NCBI GenBank assembly: GCA_965249175.1
Contig: OZ252227.1
Coordinates: 248,001 to 312,000 of the forward strand
Length of the DNA: 64,000 bases
Source of the DNA: CAZYFH01 sp965249175
GTDB lineage: Bacteria; Acidobacteriota; Vicinamibacteria; Vicinamibacterales; UBA8438
Direction: 5' to 3'
This document shows, in pieces, positions 1-8,708 of the stretch. Position numbers and translations under genes: made by a program. Within the stretch, counting starts at the first letter, position 1. Every line of letters begins with the position of its first letter. The notes under the pieces are model-generated. The model saw only the letters and a program-made list of their open reading frames with translations. It did not search any database and was not told the origin of the DNA.

Positions 1-1094
1 ATGACCTGGCCGCTTTGCGCGATGACGACGACCGGGCGGCCGCGCAAGTCGGCGATGCCACCGACCATCGCCGGGTCGTCCCCGTAGCAGCGGTCGCCGT
101 GCAGCTCCGTAAACGCGGAGAACATCCGGTCGATGTAGTCGCGGGCGCGCGGTCGGTCCGGCGAGCGTGCGAGCGCGATGACCTCGGCCGCCGACCGTAT
201 GGGCTTGGGCGTGGGCGCGAGCTGCACGCTCGGCCATCCGGCGGATCGGTCGTCGGTGAGCTGCGAGACCAGCACGGCGAGCTGGTTCCGCAAAGCGCGG
301 CGTGGCAACACCATGTCGACCATGCCGTGCGCGAGCAGCGTTTCGGCCTGGCGCGCCTCTTTCGGTATCCGTTCCGCGATCGTCCCCTCGACGACACGGG
401 CCCCGACGAAGCCGATCTGTGCACCGGGTTCACCGATCAGGATGTCCCCCAGTGAACCGAAGCTCGCGAACGTCCCGCCAAAGCTCGGGTTCGTCAAGAC
501 CGAAATGTATGGCAGCCGCGCGGCGTGGTGCTCCGCGACCGCGGTGGCGGTCTTGGCCATCTGCATCAGCGCGAGCATGCCTTCCTGGATGCGGGCGCCG
601 CCGCTCGCGAGGATCGAGACGACCGGCAGTCGCCGGCGCGTCGCGAACCCGAACGCGCGCGCCACTTTCTCGCCGACGACCGAACCCATCGTGCCGCCCA
701 AGAAGTCGAATTGAAGCGAGATGAACACCAGCGGACGTCCGTCTAGCTGCGCCTCCCCGGTGAGCGCCGCTTCGTGCATGCCGGTGCGCTGTTCTGCCTC
801 GCGCAGCCGATCTCTGTACGGTTCCGAATCGTGAAACCGGAGCGGGTCAGCGGAAAAGAGGCGTTTGCCGATCTCGCGAAAGGTCTCGGGGTCGGCGAGG
901 TGCTCGATCCACCCCTGCGCCGCGAGCGGCCCGTGCCACCCGCACGTGGGGCAGACCCGGAGCTCGTCGATGAATGTCGCTTCCGCGTGCTCGGTCTTAC
1001 AGGCTCGGCAGCTGATGGTCGCCTGCGCGGACGGTGGCGCGGGGACAGGATTGACGGTAGCGGATGCGTCGCTCACGGAGGACCTCGACCTCAT
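1..1094 (-). CDS. accDA: Fused acetyl-CoA carboxylase carboxyltransferase (beta-alpha), partial
   Basis: Carboxyltransferase of acetyl-CoA carboxylase, which makes malonyl-CoA for fatty acid synthesis in the cytoplasm. The gene runs off the left edge, so about 364 codons are visible. Residues 1-283 or so are AccD-like: a C4 zinc finger (C29, C32, C48, C51) and the crotonase-fold signature SGGARIQEGM. The frame continues without a stop into AccA-like sequence with DYIDRMFSAF, ELHGDR and GGIADLRGRPVVVI, so beta and alpha subunits are fused; in E. coli they are separate proteins. The start is ATG at 1094; a GTG six codons later is an alternative. The zinc finger and both domain signatures were read directly. 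Confidence 0.9.
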   Translation of the reverse strand, partial: MRSRSSVSDASATVNPVPAPPSAQATISCRACKTEHAEATFIDELRVCPTCGWHGPLAAQGWIEHLADPETFREIGKRLFSADPLRFHDSEPYRDRLREAEQRTGMHEAALTGEAQLDGRPLVFISLQFDFLGGTMGSVVGEKVARAFGFATRRRLPVVSILASGGARIQEGMLALMQMAKTATAVAEHHAARLPYISVLTNPSFGGTFASFGSLGDILIGEPGAQIGFVGARVVEGTIAERIPKEARQAETLLAHGMVDMVLPRRALRNQLAVLVSQLTDDRSAGWPSVQLAPTPKPIRSAAEVIALARSPDRPRARDYIDRMFSAFTELHGDRCYGDDPAMVGGIADLRGRPVVVIAQSGQV

Positions 1095-1253
1095 CGATTG
1101 TACCGCTGTCAGGGCCGCGCCGTCGGCCTGCGGCGTGACCGTTGCACGGATCGGCGCAGCCTGGCGGCATGAGGATGTGGTCGATGATGGTGCTCAACAC
1201 TGTTCCCGGTGAGCAGCGGGTCGTCAGACCGTGGTGACCCGCGGTCGTCGGGC

Positions 1254-2252
1254 CTACCGTGACCTGTTCGCGGCCTTCTCGGCGGCCATCTCCAAGGCGC
1301 GCTCACCGGCAAGCACGTTGGCGATCGAGTAGTTGCCCTCGTGACAGGCGTACTCGTAAATGACGTAGTCGGGTGGGCGGGTCAGAGGTAGCTCGACGGT
1401 GAAGGGCTGCTCGTACGTGGCGTCGTCGTCGATCGTGAAGCGGTAGTCGATGGTGTCGGCGTCGATGCGCGTAAACCGCTCGACCGCCCGCAGCGCCCGG
1501 GTCCCGGGAAACCCCCGCCACGTGGTCGTATCGCGGTAGTTCGCGGTCTCAACGACGAGTGTGTCGCCCTCCCACCGCCCGCGCGAGTCGCCGTTCCACT
1601 GCCGGATCCCGTCGTCGATCGGCGCGCGCCCGTCCAGCGGGACGAAGCGCACGTCGTGGACCATCTCGTTGAAAATCGCCACGTGTCCCGGCGTCTGAAG
1701 GATGTGGTAGGTGTTGTTATATCCGGACGGCACCGGCGGTACGCGCTGGTAGGTCATGCAGCGCTCCTGTAGAGGGCGGTCCTCCCAGGAGTCGTAGGGG
1801 TGTGCACGGCGGTACTCCCGTTGCGCGACCTGCCGCCGCTGGGCCTCGGGCGTCAGCGGTGGCAGCCTGCCGTTCGGGGGATCCACGATCAACGATGTGC
1901 GACCGGTCGACATGCCACGGTCCCACCAGACCTGGTTGTACGCGAGCGCGAGGTCGCGATCGGGGGTGAGCTCCGCACGCCGTTCGGACGACGCTCGGCC
2001 GGCTTCGCGTTGGTTCTGCTCCGAGACCTCCTCCGCCGTCAAGAACTCGCGCTCGGCCAGTGTCGCTGGCCGCTCGAGCGGCGTGATCGTCGCGTACGAC
2101 CAGATGCCCTGCAGATCCGGGTCGCCCCATGGTGTGCGAACCGTCGCGGCGTCCGATGCCGGACGGGCTTCCTGACCGGTGAGAGGAGCCGGTGCCAGCC
2201 ACCAGATCGCCAAAGCCACCGCCACCAATCGAGTCACGTATCGTCCTCTCAT
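1254..2252 (-). CDS. Exported hypothetical protein, WGxPDLQGxW family
   Basis: About 332 residues, function unknown. The start chosen is the internal ATG at 2252 (MRGRYVTRL), which gives a clean signal peptide: a basic start, a hydrophobic stretch and a likely cut after LTGQ; an ATG seven codons upstream is possible. The mature part opens with WGDPDLQGIWSYATITPLER and contains GRTSLIVDP, EMVHDVRFVPLD, GRWEGDTLVVETANY and YEYACHEGNYS. The same blocks occur in the same order in the protein at 43971-44960, so the two are paralogues. The WEGDTLVVETANF-type block is common in exported acidobacterial hypotheticals (from memory). No catalytic motif is recognised. Confidence 0.85.
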   Translation of the reverse strand: MRGRYVTRLVAVALAIWWLAPAPLTGQEARPASDAATVRTPWGDPDLQGIWSYATITPLERPATLAEREFLTAEEVSEQNQREAGRASSERRAELTPDRDLALAYNQVWWDRGMSTGRTSLIVDPPNGRLPPLTPEAQRRQVAQREYRRAHPYDSWEDRPLQERCMTYQRVPPVPSGYNNTYHILQTPGHVAIFNEMVHDVRFVPLDGRAPIDDGIRQWNGDSRGRWEGDTLVVETANYRDTTTWRGFPGTRALRAVERFTRIDADTIDYRFTIDDDATYEQPFTVELPLTRPPDYVIYEYACHEGNYSIANVLAGERALEMAAEKAANRSR

Positions 2253-2413
2253 CTCACCCCTTCGTGCCGCCAAGAGACACGGCCGCCTGCTCGGATGGCT
2301 GCCCCGCTGTGCGCACGACGGTAGCGGTTGCCTCGCTCATCGGTAGCTCTGTCCCAATCTATTGTACGTCCCCGGTGGGTGACATCGATAGGCAGACGCC
2401 TCAGGCGTGTCGT

Positions 2414-3385
2414 TCACCCATGTTCGGCGCTTGCTGCGGAGCTCGGGTCGCTCGTCGTGCCGTGAGGCACGCGCCATACGAGCGAGATGACGTAGACCAG
2501 CACCACCGTCATGACGGCCATCTCTCCGCTCTCCTCGATATGCGCCATTTCATAGAGGAGACCCTCCATGGCACCTGGCCGTTCCAGGAGGTCGATCAGT
2601 CCACCGAACACGCCAAGCAGCGCGACGAGCGCGACAAAACGCCTGCAGGCCAGCCGAGTAAACGCGTCGCCCTCGGCGTACCCGTGTAGGACCGTCAGCA
2701 GGAGGATTCCGAGTGGTATGGCGAGACTGAGGAGCTCGCCGACGTCCTGCGGCCGAACGCCGGCCAGGGCCACGGCCACCGGTTCGAGAGGGAGGTGGGT
2801 GGCGAGCAGCAACCCAACACGCTCGTGATACCGAAAGGCATCGTCAACGAAGAACCACGCAAAGAGTGCCGCGAATCCCGCGAAGGTGGCCGACGACCGT
2901 CGGTGCCAGCAGAGCCACGCGCAGCTGCCAGCGATCGAGAGCTCCTTGACGTACTGAAAGACCTCGGGAGGGCTACCGTCGCGGTGGATGGCGAGCCGGC
3001 CGCCGTAGGCGAGGCTGCACGCGACCAGCACTGCATCGCCGAGCAGTAACACTGACACCAGGAGGGTGGTCGAGTGCCTTCGCCATGTGTAGACCACCAC
3101 CAACATGACAAACGCGAGCACGTGCGCCACGCTCGCGAGTTGCCACACGGTCGCCCGGTAAGACCCGAGGGAACGTTCGCCACGCTCGACCAACAGTGTG
3201 TCGAACACACCACCGGAGAGCTGTCCCTCGTAGATCGCGTCGACCACTTCGAGGCCGAGCCAGGTGCTTGTGCCCCAACTCAGCGCCAGCGCCACCCACG
3301 GGGCAACGAACAGAATGCGCCGCGACGGCCGGGCCGACCACCGTTCGGTCTCCGCCGCCGTGTCCGGGGAGTCGATGTCCCTCAC
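2414..3385 (-). CDS. Multi-pass membrane protein of unknown function
   Basis: 323 residues from a GTG start. A basic cytoplasmic-looking N-terminus is followed by about seven or eight hydrophobic segments, the first near residues 27-50 and the last near 290-310 (MTVVLVYVISLVW). Acidic and histidine residues lie between or within segments (FVDDAFRYHERVG, MAHIEESGEMAVM) and might bind metal, but this is speculation. I do not recognise the family. It stands alone between divergent or unrelated genes and no operon partner is apparent. Confidence 0.7.
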   Translation of the reverse strand: MRDIDSPDTAAETERWSARPSRRILFVAPWVALALSWGTSTWLGLEVVDAIYEGQLSGGVFDTLLVERGERSLGSYRATVWQLASVAHVLAFVMLVVVYTWRRHSTTLLVSVLLLGDAVLVACSLAYGGRLAIHRDGSPPEVFQYVKELSIAGSCAWLCWHRRSSATFAGFAALFAWFFVDDAFRYHERVGLLLATHLPLEPVAVALAGVRPQDVGELLSLAIPLGILLLTVLHGYAEGDAFTRLACRRFVALVALLGVFGGLIDLLERPGAMEGLLYEMAHIEESGEMAVMTVVLVYVISLVWRVPHGTTSDPSSAASAEHG

Positions 3386-3741
3386 CTCAACTGCCCTGCC
3401 CGCGCGCGCCGTACATCGATTCGTGGAACGGAGATTTCATCGCAAGATCGCTGCCAGCTGACGTGGAAGCGATTCTCGCAAGGGACGGGCGGCGTCGTGG
3501 GTGGACGACCTTTGTCACCCCGCGAACCGACTCTTGATGTGTATGTGATGACAGCCGGGAGATGTCGTCCGACGGTTGTCTGCGGGTGCCGCGCTAACGG
3601 GTTGGTGGCCGAGAAGCCTCGGTCTCTATGTGGGCAGCGATATGACGGTCCAGTCTCCACCCATATTCTGAATGGCGAGGACGCTGTCGAATTGCTCGAG
3701 GACGATATCCGAGACTGACTGCACGTGAGCGAACTCCCACG
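3386..3741. other. Intergenic stretch with a possible gene remnant
   Basis: No convincing complete gene in 356 bases. On the minus strand about 36 residues before a stop near 3626 read like protein (FAHVQSVSDIVLEQF, VLAIQNMGGDW, ending VISLPT), but no matching upstream part or start is seen. This may be the tail of a decayed gene or chance. Confidence 0.3.
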
Positions 3742-3990
3742 TCAGGACCCGCCGACCGCCGAGAGCACGAATCCGCGGACCAACCGGATCGCAATCAGCA
3801 ACACGAAGGGCGAGAAGTCGATCCCGCCCATGGCGGGTAGCAGTTGACGGATGGGTGCGAGCAGCGGTTCGGTCATCGTGTGGAGAAAGCTCGCCACCGG
3901 GTGCGTCGGCGGAAGCTGGATCCAGGAGATGATCACCGAGCCGAACACGATCAAGGTGTAGCCGTCGAGCAGCAGGGCGAGTAGCATCAC
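3742..3990 (-). CDS. YggT family membrane protein
   Basis: 82 residues, a typical length for a single-repeat YggT protein. It has an N-terminal hydrophobic segment (LLALLLDGYTLIVFGSVIISW), a polar stretch PPTHPVASFLHTMTEPLLAPIRQLLP that carries the family's P-x-R-x-x-P signature, and a C-terminal hydrophobic segment with FSPFVLLIAIRLV. YggT proteins are inner-membrane proteins of poorly defined role, linked in other bacteria to osmotic tolerance or placed near cell-division genes. The gene is transcribed away from sixA. Confidence 0.85.
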   Translation of the reverse strand: MMLLALLLDGYTLIVFGSVIISWIQLPPTHPVASFLHTMTEPLLAPIRQLLPAMGGIDFSPFVLLIAIRLVRGFVLSAVGGS

Positions 3991-4101
3991 GGATAATCGA
4001 AATCAGGGTGCCCGGACGCGTGTGCTCGACCTCGCGGACCGTCGACACGACGCACGCCTGATCATACTCGTCCGGTCTGCCTCGATTCACGACAAAGTGC
4101 G

Positions 4102-4599
4102 ATGAAGACGTTGCTTGTGCTGCGGCACGCGAAGTCGAGTTGGCAGCGCCCGGGTCTGGGTGACCACGAGCGCCCACTCAATGCTCGCGGGATGCGGGAG
4201 GCACCCCGCATGGGGCGTCTGTTGGCGGAGCGGCGACTGGAGCCTGACGTCATCGCGAGCTCCAGCGCCACGCGTGCACGGCTCACGGCGGACGCCGTAC
4301 GGGAGCGGTGCGGGTGCGCGGGGGCCGTGCTGGTCGACCGGCGGCTCTATCTCGCGGATCCCGGGGACGTGGTCGAGGTCCTGCGAGAGGTGGGCGGCAA
4401 CGCGACCCGCCTTCTGGTTGTGGGGCACAATCCGACGCTCGAGAAACTCGTCGCCGAGCTGACCGGTCGCGCGGAATCGATGCTCCCCGCGGCGCTCGCG
4501 CACATCGAGCTGGAGATCGACAGCTGGCACGACCTGCGGCTCACGACCGCGGGCCGGCTCGTCGATCTGTGGCGCCCCAAGGAGCTGAGCGACCGATAG
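4102..4599 (+). CDS. sixA: Phosphohistidine phosphatase SixA family
   Basis: 165 residues of histidine phosphatase fold. The N-terminal LLVLRHAKSSW carries the catalytic RHA(K) motif, followed by GDHERPLNARG, SSSATRARLTADAV and VVGHNPTLEKL with the second catalytic histidine. E. coli SixA removes phosphate from histidine-phosphotransfer or PTS-type proteins; the substrate here cannot be read from sequence. The ATG at 4102 directly precedes the beta-strand leading to the RHG-like loop, so the start is secure. It converges on the gene ending at 4612. Confidence 0.9.
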   Translation: MKTLLVLRHAKSSWQRPGLGDHERPLNARGMREAPRMGRLLAERRLEPDVIASSSATRARLTADAVRERCGCAGAVLVDRRLYLADPGDVVEVLREVGGNATRLLVVGHNPTLEKLVAELTGRAESMLPAALAHIELEIDSWHDLRLTTAGRLVDLWRPKELSDR

Positions 4600-4611
4600 T
4601 GCGCTGGCCGG

Positions 4612-5571
4612 TCAGTCGTCGGGCCGGGCGGATGGAGCCGCGTCCTCGGAGGTCGACGCTGGCGCGTCGCCGGTCGCATCGGTGGACGCCGGCGCTTCCG
4701 GAGCTTCTCGGGTCTCCGCCAGCATCTCGTCGTAGAACGCCGGCAAGCTGCGGCGGACGAACGATCCGCCTGGGTCGAGCGGCCACTCGAGGTCGTCCGT
4801 ATGGAGCCGGGTCGCGGCGGCAGGCTTCGTCACGCCCTGCTGGATGAGCTGTGTCATCCGCCGGCGGAGGGTCACGAATCGGTCCCGGAAGATCTGGACG
4901 TCGCTCTTCGTCATCACCGGGCCGTGACCCGGAATGACGATGTCGAAGTCGAGGGCGAGCATGCCGTCCAGCGTGCCAATCCAGTCGGCGCTGCTCCCGC
5001 CGTTGGCGTAGTCGATGAACGGCGTGCCGGCGACGAAGAGGTCGCCCGTGTGAATGGTCGCGAGATCGGGGAACACGATGACTGCGTCGCCGTCCGTGTG
5101 GCCCCGACCCACATGGTGCATCTGTACCTCGACCTCCCCCAGAAACACGGTGGATTGCTCGGTGAACACGACGGTGGGCGGCGCCGCCTGGTCGGCCGTC
5201 ACCATGTGCATCCGCGCGTTCTCGTGCGCGACGATCCGCGCGTGCACCGACATCGGCACGTTCCCACCCGTGTGGTCGCCGTGATGATGGGTCGCGAGCA
5301 CGTATCGGATCGGCTGGGTCGTCAGTTCGGCGACCCGTCGCATGATCTCGGCGTGGTCGTCCGCGTACATGGCGTCGACGAGGATGACGCCGTCCGGCGT
5401 GACCCGAACCGCGACGTTGCCGCCCCGTCCGGTGATCACGTGGAGGCCTTCCGGGACCTCTACTGTGAGCGCGTCGACGGGCAGGGACGGTTCCTGGCCG
5501 CGAGCCACGTGCATCGCTCCCGCGGCCGCAGCGAGACACGCCAACAGCGCGATGATCCTCGGCTCACGCAT
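4612..5571 (-). CDS. Exported metallo-beta-lactamase-fold hydrolase
   Basis: About 319 residues. The start at ATG 5571 lies 4 bases after the stop of phoD (5576-5578) and gives a signal peptide (MREPRIIALLACLAAAAG); an ATG eight codons upstream would overlap phoD. The zinc-binding motif THHHGDHTGGN and later histidine and aspartate motifs (HVGRGHTDGD, IHTGDLF, VIPGHGPVM) define the metallo-beta-lactamase fold. Subclass and substrate are not determinable. The C-terminal 30 residues are Ala/Pro/Ser-rich and likely disordered. Tight spacing suggests co-transcription with phoD. Confidence 0.88.
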   Translation of the reverse strand: MREPRIIALLACLAAAAGAMHVARGQEPSLPVDALTVEVPEGLHVITGRGGNVAVRVTPDGVILVDAMYADDHAEIMRRVAELTTQPIRYVLATHHHGDHTGGNVPMSVHARIVAHENARMHMVTADQAAPPTVVFTEQSTVFLGEVEVQMHHVGRGHTDGDAVIVFPDLATIHTGDLFVAGTPFIDYANGGSSADWIGTLDGMLALDFDIVIPGHGPVMTKSDVQIFRDRFVTLRRRMTQLIQQGVTKPAAATRLHTDDLEWPLDPGGSFVRRSLPAFYDEMLAETREAPEAPASTDATGDAPASTSEDAAPSARPDD

Positions 5572-5575
5572 GGCG

Positions 5576-7057
5576 TCAGTTCGCCGTCTTGACATCCTCG
5601 TACATCAACGCGCCCTGCTCGTCGTAAAAGCGAAACGCCGCCGTGGGCGCGTCGCCCGGCGTGATGGTGACGTTGAGGAATCCTCCGGTCGGTTCGTCAT
5701 ACGTGTAGTACTGCATGATGAGGGCGTCCGGATCGTTGGACTCCGGGTCGCCCGGCGGGCGGCCTACGCGCGAATTGGCGTCGATGATGGCGCCGGTCGA
5801 GAACTCTTCGAAGCCGTCCGGATGGAGCGAGTGGTACTGCCAATGGCGGTCGCCGCAGACGATGTAGAAGCCCTTATTGAGGAAGTCGTTCTCGATCAGC
5901 CACGCGAACAACTCGTCGCGCTCGTGTCTGAAGCCTTGGGGATTCGAGTGGTTATCGCGCTTGAGCGGGTCGTGGTTGTCGGCCGGGCGACCCGCCTGGT
6001 CGGCGTCGTCCGGTCCCACCATCGGGGTCGGTGAGATGAGGATCTTGAAGGTCGCATCGCTCTGGGTCATGGTCCGCTTGAACCAGGCGAGCTGCTCGGC
6101 GCCCCACAGCGTCTTGTCTGGACCGGCGTCGGCCATGTTCGCGCTGCGAAAGTCGCGGCCTTCGGTCAGCCAGATCTGCAGGTCCTGGCTGACGCGATGG
6201 GTCCGGTACGTCACGGGGTTCGCGTCGGCGGGGTCGACGATCGGGACCTGCTCCAGAAAAATGCGCTGTCCCAGTTCGGGCAGCGGTGTCTGGTCGCTCG
6301 TGTTGTCGGTGTCGTTGTATCGGTAGTCGTGATCGTCCTTCTCCCAGTAGGTCGGCACGGCGGCGAACAGGTCGATGAACCGCTGCTTGCCGAGTTGCTC
6401 GTGCCACTTCCGCCGCATCGTCGGCGCGGTCTCGGCGCGGCCCTGGAACGGCACGTCGTAGTACACGTTGTCGCCAGTCGCGACGAAGAAGTCCGGGTCC
6501 ATCGAGAGCATCGTGGCGAGCGCCGGGTAGCCCAGATGCTTGTCGGGACCGGTGAAGGCTCGGTTCGGGTTGTCGAAGAACTGGAAGTAGTTCATTCCGG
6601 TGACGACCATGAAGCTGGTGGCCACCTCGCCGCCGGCGCCCGCATGCGTCGCAAACGACCGCGCCGGCCCGTAGACGGTGTGCTCGGCGTCCGGTCCGTA
6701 GACGACCCGGTAGAAATACTCTGTGCCGGGAGTGAGGCCATCGACCTGCGTCTTCACGACGTGGTCATAGTCGGCGGTCGCGTCAATCCAGTCGGTCATC
6801 GTGACGATGGTCGTGAACGCCGCGTTTGTCCCCACCTCGAATCGAGCCACACCGGCGGCCCCCGCGAGGTCGCCATCGACCCACCCGTCGAGGGTTGTCA
6901 ATCGAGATTGGAGGATCACCGAGTCGGTCGTCACCTCACCGGCGATCTCGCCTTGTCCATTGCTGACCGCGATCTCGACCGTCGGCTCGGTGCCACACGC
7001 CGCCCCAAGCGCCGCAAGACTGACGAGCACGCCGCCGACCGTGTGGGAGCGCGTCAT
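5576..7057 (-). CDS. phoD: PhoD-type alkaline phosphatase, lipoprotein
   Basis: 493 residues. The start at ATG 7057 is preceded by GAAGGACAG and gives a lipoprotein signal ending LAALGAAC, so the protein should be lipid-anchored at Cys-21 or nearby. An N-terminal fibronectin-like domain (about residues 25-135) precedes the calcineurin-like phosphatase domain with VATGDNVYYD, YWEKDDHDYRYNDTD, ILISPTPMVGP and VCGDRHWQYHSL, which carry the metal ligands. PhoD-like enzymes hydrolyse phosphate mono- and diesters using Fe/Ca. It is followed by the MBL-fold gene 4 bases downstream. Confidence 0.9.
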   Translation of the reverse strand: MTRSHTVGGVLVSLAALGAACGTEPTVEIAVSNGQGEIAGEVTTDSVILQSRLTTLDGWVDGDLAGAAGVARFEVGTNAAFTTIVTMTDWIDATADYDHVVKTQVDGLTPGTEYFYRVVYGPDAEHTVYGPARSFATHAGAGGEVATSFMVVTGMNYFQFFDNPNRAFTGPDKHLGYPALATMLSMDPDFFVATGDNVYYDVPFQGRAETAPTMRRKWHEQLGKQRFIDLFAAVPTYWEKDDHDYRYNDTDNTSDQTPLPELGQRIFLEQVPIVDPADANPVTYRTHRVSQDLQIWLTEGRDFRSANMADAGPDKTLWGAEQLAWFKRTMTQSDATFKILISPTPMVGPDDADQAGRPADNHDPLKRDNHSNPQGFRHERDELFAWLIENDFLNKGFYIVCGDRHWQYHSLHPDGFEEFSTGAIIDANSRVGRPPGDPESNDPDALIMQYYTYDEPTGGFLNVTITPGDAPTAAFRFYDEQGALMYEDVKTAN

Positions 7058-7236
7058 CTCACTGTCCTTCCGACCTGCGGGCGCGTCCGCGGGCCGTGAT
7101 CCCTGCTCGGCAGGTTGGGGAGAGCCGCATTCTACCGCAACCCAGTGCAACGCCGGACGCGCGAACACGGGCTAGGCACCGAGCGCCGGACGCGGCGTCA
7201 GACGGTGTCGAGGATGAATCCCCGCTCGAGGTCTAG

Positions 7237-8704
7237 CAGCCCGTGGTGAAAGTCCCTATTAGGGATCGACACGATCGATCCCGCGTACTACACTGTCGCG
7301 CATGGCGATGGGCAAACGACGACGCCGGGCGCGGCAAGCATCGATGTGGGTTCCCACCAGCGACCTGCCTCGCAGTGCGGCGCATCCGTTCTATCAGCGA
7401 TTGAATCGGATCCTCGATGACACGGGCTTCGACGCGTTCGTCGAGGCGCAATGCGCGCCGTTCTACGCGGACGGCGTCGGTCGTCCGAGTCTGGCGCCGG
7501 GGCGGTACTTCCGGCTGCTGATGCTCGGCTACTTCGAAGGGCTGGACTCGGAGCGGGCGATCGCGTGGCGGGCGGCCGATTCGCTGAGCATCCGGCAGTT
7601 TCTGGACCTCGAGCTGCACGAGGCGCCGCCGGATCACTCGACGCTGTCGCGCACCCGGCGCCTGATCGACGTCGAGACCCATCAAGCGGTGTTCACGTGG
7701 GTGCTGCAGCAACTGGCCGACGCCCAGCTCGTGACCGGGCGGACCCTCGGCATCGATGCCACGACGTTGGAAGCGAACGCCGCATTGCGGAGTATCGTGC
7801 GCCGGGACACGGGCGAAGGCTACGAGGCGTTTCTGACCGGGCTGGCCGAGGCGTCCGGCATCGTCACGCCGACCCGCGCTGAGCTGGCCCGGTTCGACCG
7901 GAAACGGAAGAAGAAAGGCTCCAACGACGACTGGACGCATCCGCAGGATCCGGACGCGAAGATCACGAAGCTGAAGGACGGGCGCACGCACTTGGCGCAC
8001 ACCGCGGAGCATGCGGTGGACCTGGAGACGGGGGCCATCGTCGGCGTCACCGTGCAGGATGCCGACGACGGCGATACGACGACGATGGTCGAGACCCTGA
8101 TCACGGCGGCCGACCACGTCGAAGCCGTCCTGCCGGCCGGCGCCGGTATCGCCGAGGTCGTCGGGGACAAGGGGTATCACAGTAACGAGACGATGGTGGC
8201 GTTCGCCGCGCTCGGCGTGCGCAGTTATGTTTCGGAGCCGGACCGCGGGCGACGCAACTGGACAGGCAAGGCGGCGGCGCGCGACGCCGTGTACGCGAAC
8301 CGTCGGCGCATTCGGGGCACGCGTGGGCAACGGCTGCTGCGACGGCGGGGCGAGTTGCTCGAACGCCCCAACGCGCATCTCTACGAGACCGGGCGGCTGC
8401 GCCGGGTGCATCTGCGTGGGCATCCCAACATCCTCAAGCGCGTGCTTGTGCACGTCTGCGGGTTCAATCTTGGGCTCCTCATGCGGCAGCTGACGGGCGT
8501 CGGCACGCCGCGGAGCCTCCAAGGCCGCGCGGTCGCCGTCTTCGAGGCCTTGATCGCTGATCTTGGCCGCCTCTGGACCCTCGTATCGCCCGCGTGGGCG
8601 CGAGATGCGCAAGATCTGCCGCACTCGTCGTTTCTCGACCTTATGACACGGTGTCACGAACACATGCCCCTCGACCTACGAAAGGGCGTTTTCACCACGG
8701 GCTG
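7237..8704 (+). mobile_element. Insertion sequence, IS1182/IS5-like, copy 1
   Basis: 1468 bp element between two CTAG tetranucleotides (7233-7236 and 8705-8708). The ends are inverted repeats beginning CAGCCCGTGGTGAAA. The left end also has a small palindrome around TCCCTATTAGGGA before the transposase start. It disrupts the 3' end of the phosphofructokinase gene. Copies 2 and 3, in the opposite orientation, have the same length and identical predicted transposases. Confidence 0.92.
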
Positions 8705-8708
8705 CTAG
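7302..8708 (+). CDS. Transposase, DUF772 plus DDE domain (IS1182/IS5-like)
   Basis: 468 residues. The very basic N-terminus (GKRRRRARQ) is followed by a DUF772-type region (FYADGVGRPS, LLMLGYFEGL, HSTLSRTRR). Catalytic acidic residues are likely in TLGIDATTLEAN, EVVGDKGYHSNE and ELLERPNAHLYETG, fitting a DDE nuclease. The coding frame reads through the whole right inverted repeat (FTTGC) and stops at TAG 8706-8708, which lies in the flanking CTAG rather than in the element. Exact family assignment between IS1182 and IS5 groups needs a database. Confidence 0.92.
   Translation: MAMGKRRRRARQASMWVPTSDLPRSAAHPFYQRLNRILDDTGFDAFVEAQCAPFYADGVGRPSLAPGRYFRLLMLGYFEGLDSERAIAWRAADSLSIRQFLDLELHEAPPDHSTLSRTRRLIDVETHQAVFTWVLQQLADAQLVTGRTLGIDATTLEANAALRSIVRRDTGEGYEAFLTGLAEASGIVTPTRAELARFDRKRKKKGSNDDWTHPQDPDAKITKLKDGRTHLAHTAEHAVDLETGAIVGVTVQDADDGDTTTMVETLITAADHVEAVLPAGAGIAEVVGDKGYHSNETMVAFAALGVRSYVSEPDRGRRNWTGKAAARDAVYANRRRIRGTRGQRLLRRRGELLERPNAHLYETGRLRRVHLRGHPNILKRVLVHVCGFNLGLLMRQLTGVGTPRSLQGRAVAVFEALIADLGRLWTLVSPAWARDAQDLPHSSFLDLMTRCHEHMPLDLRKGVFTTGC

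Noticed and set aside
7233..8663. Long reverse-strand open frame inside IS copy 1 (also in copies 2 and 3)
   Set aside because: It is opposite the transposase, Arg/Pro/Val-rich and has no motif; it is a GC-rich mirror frame.
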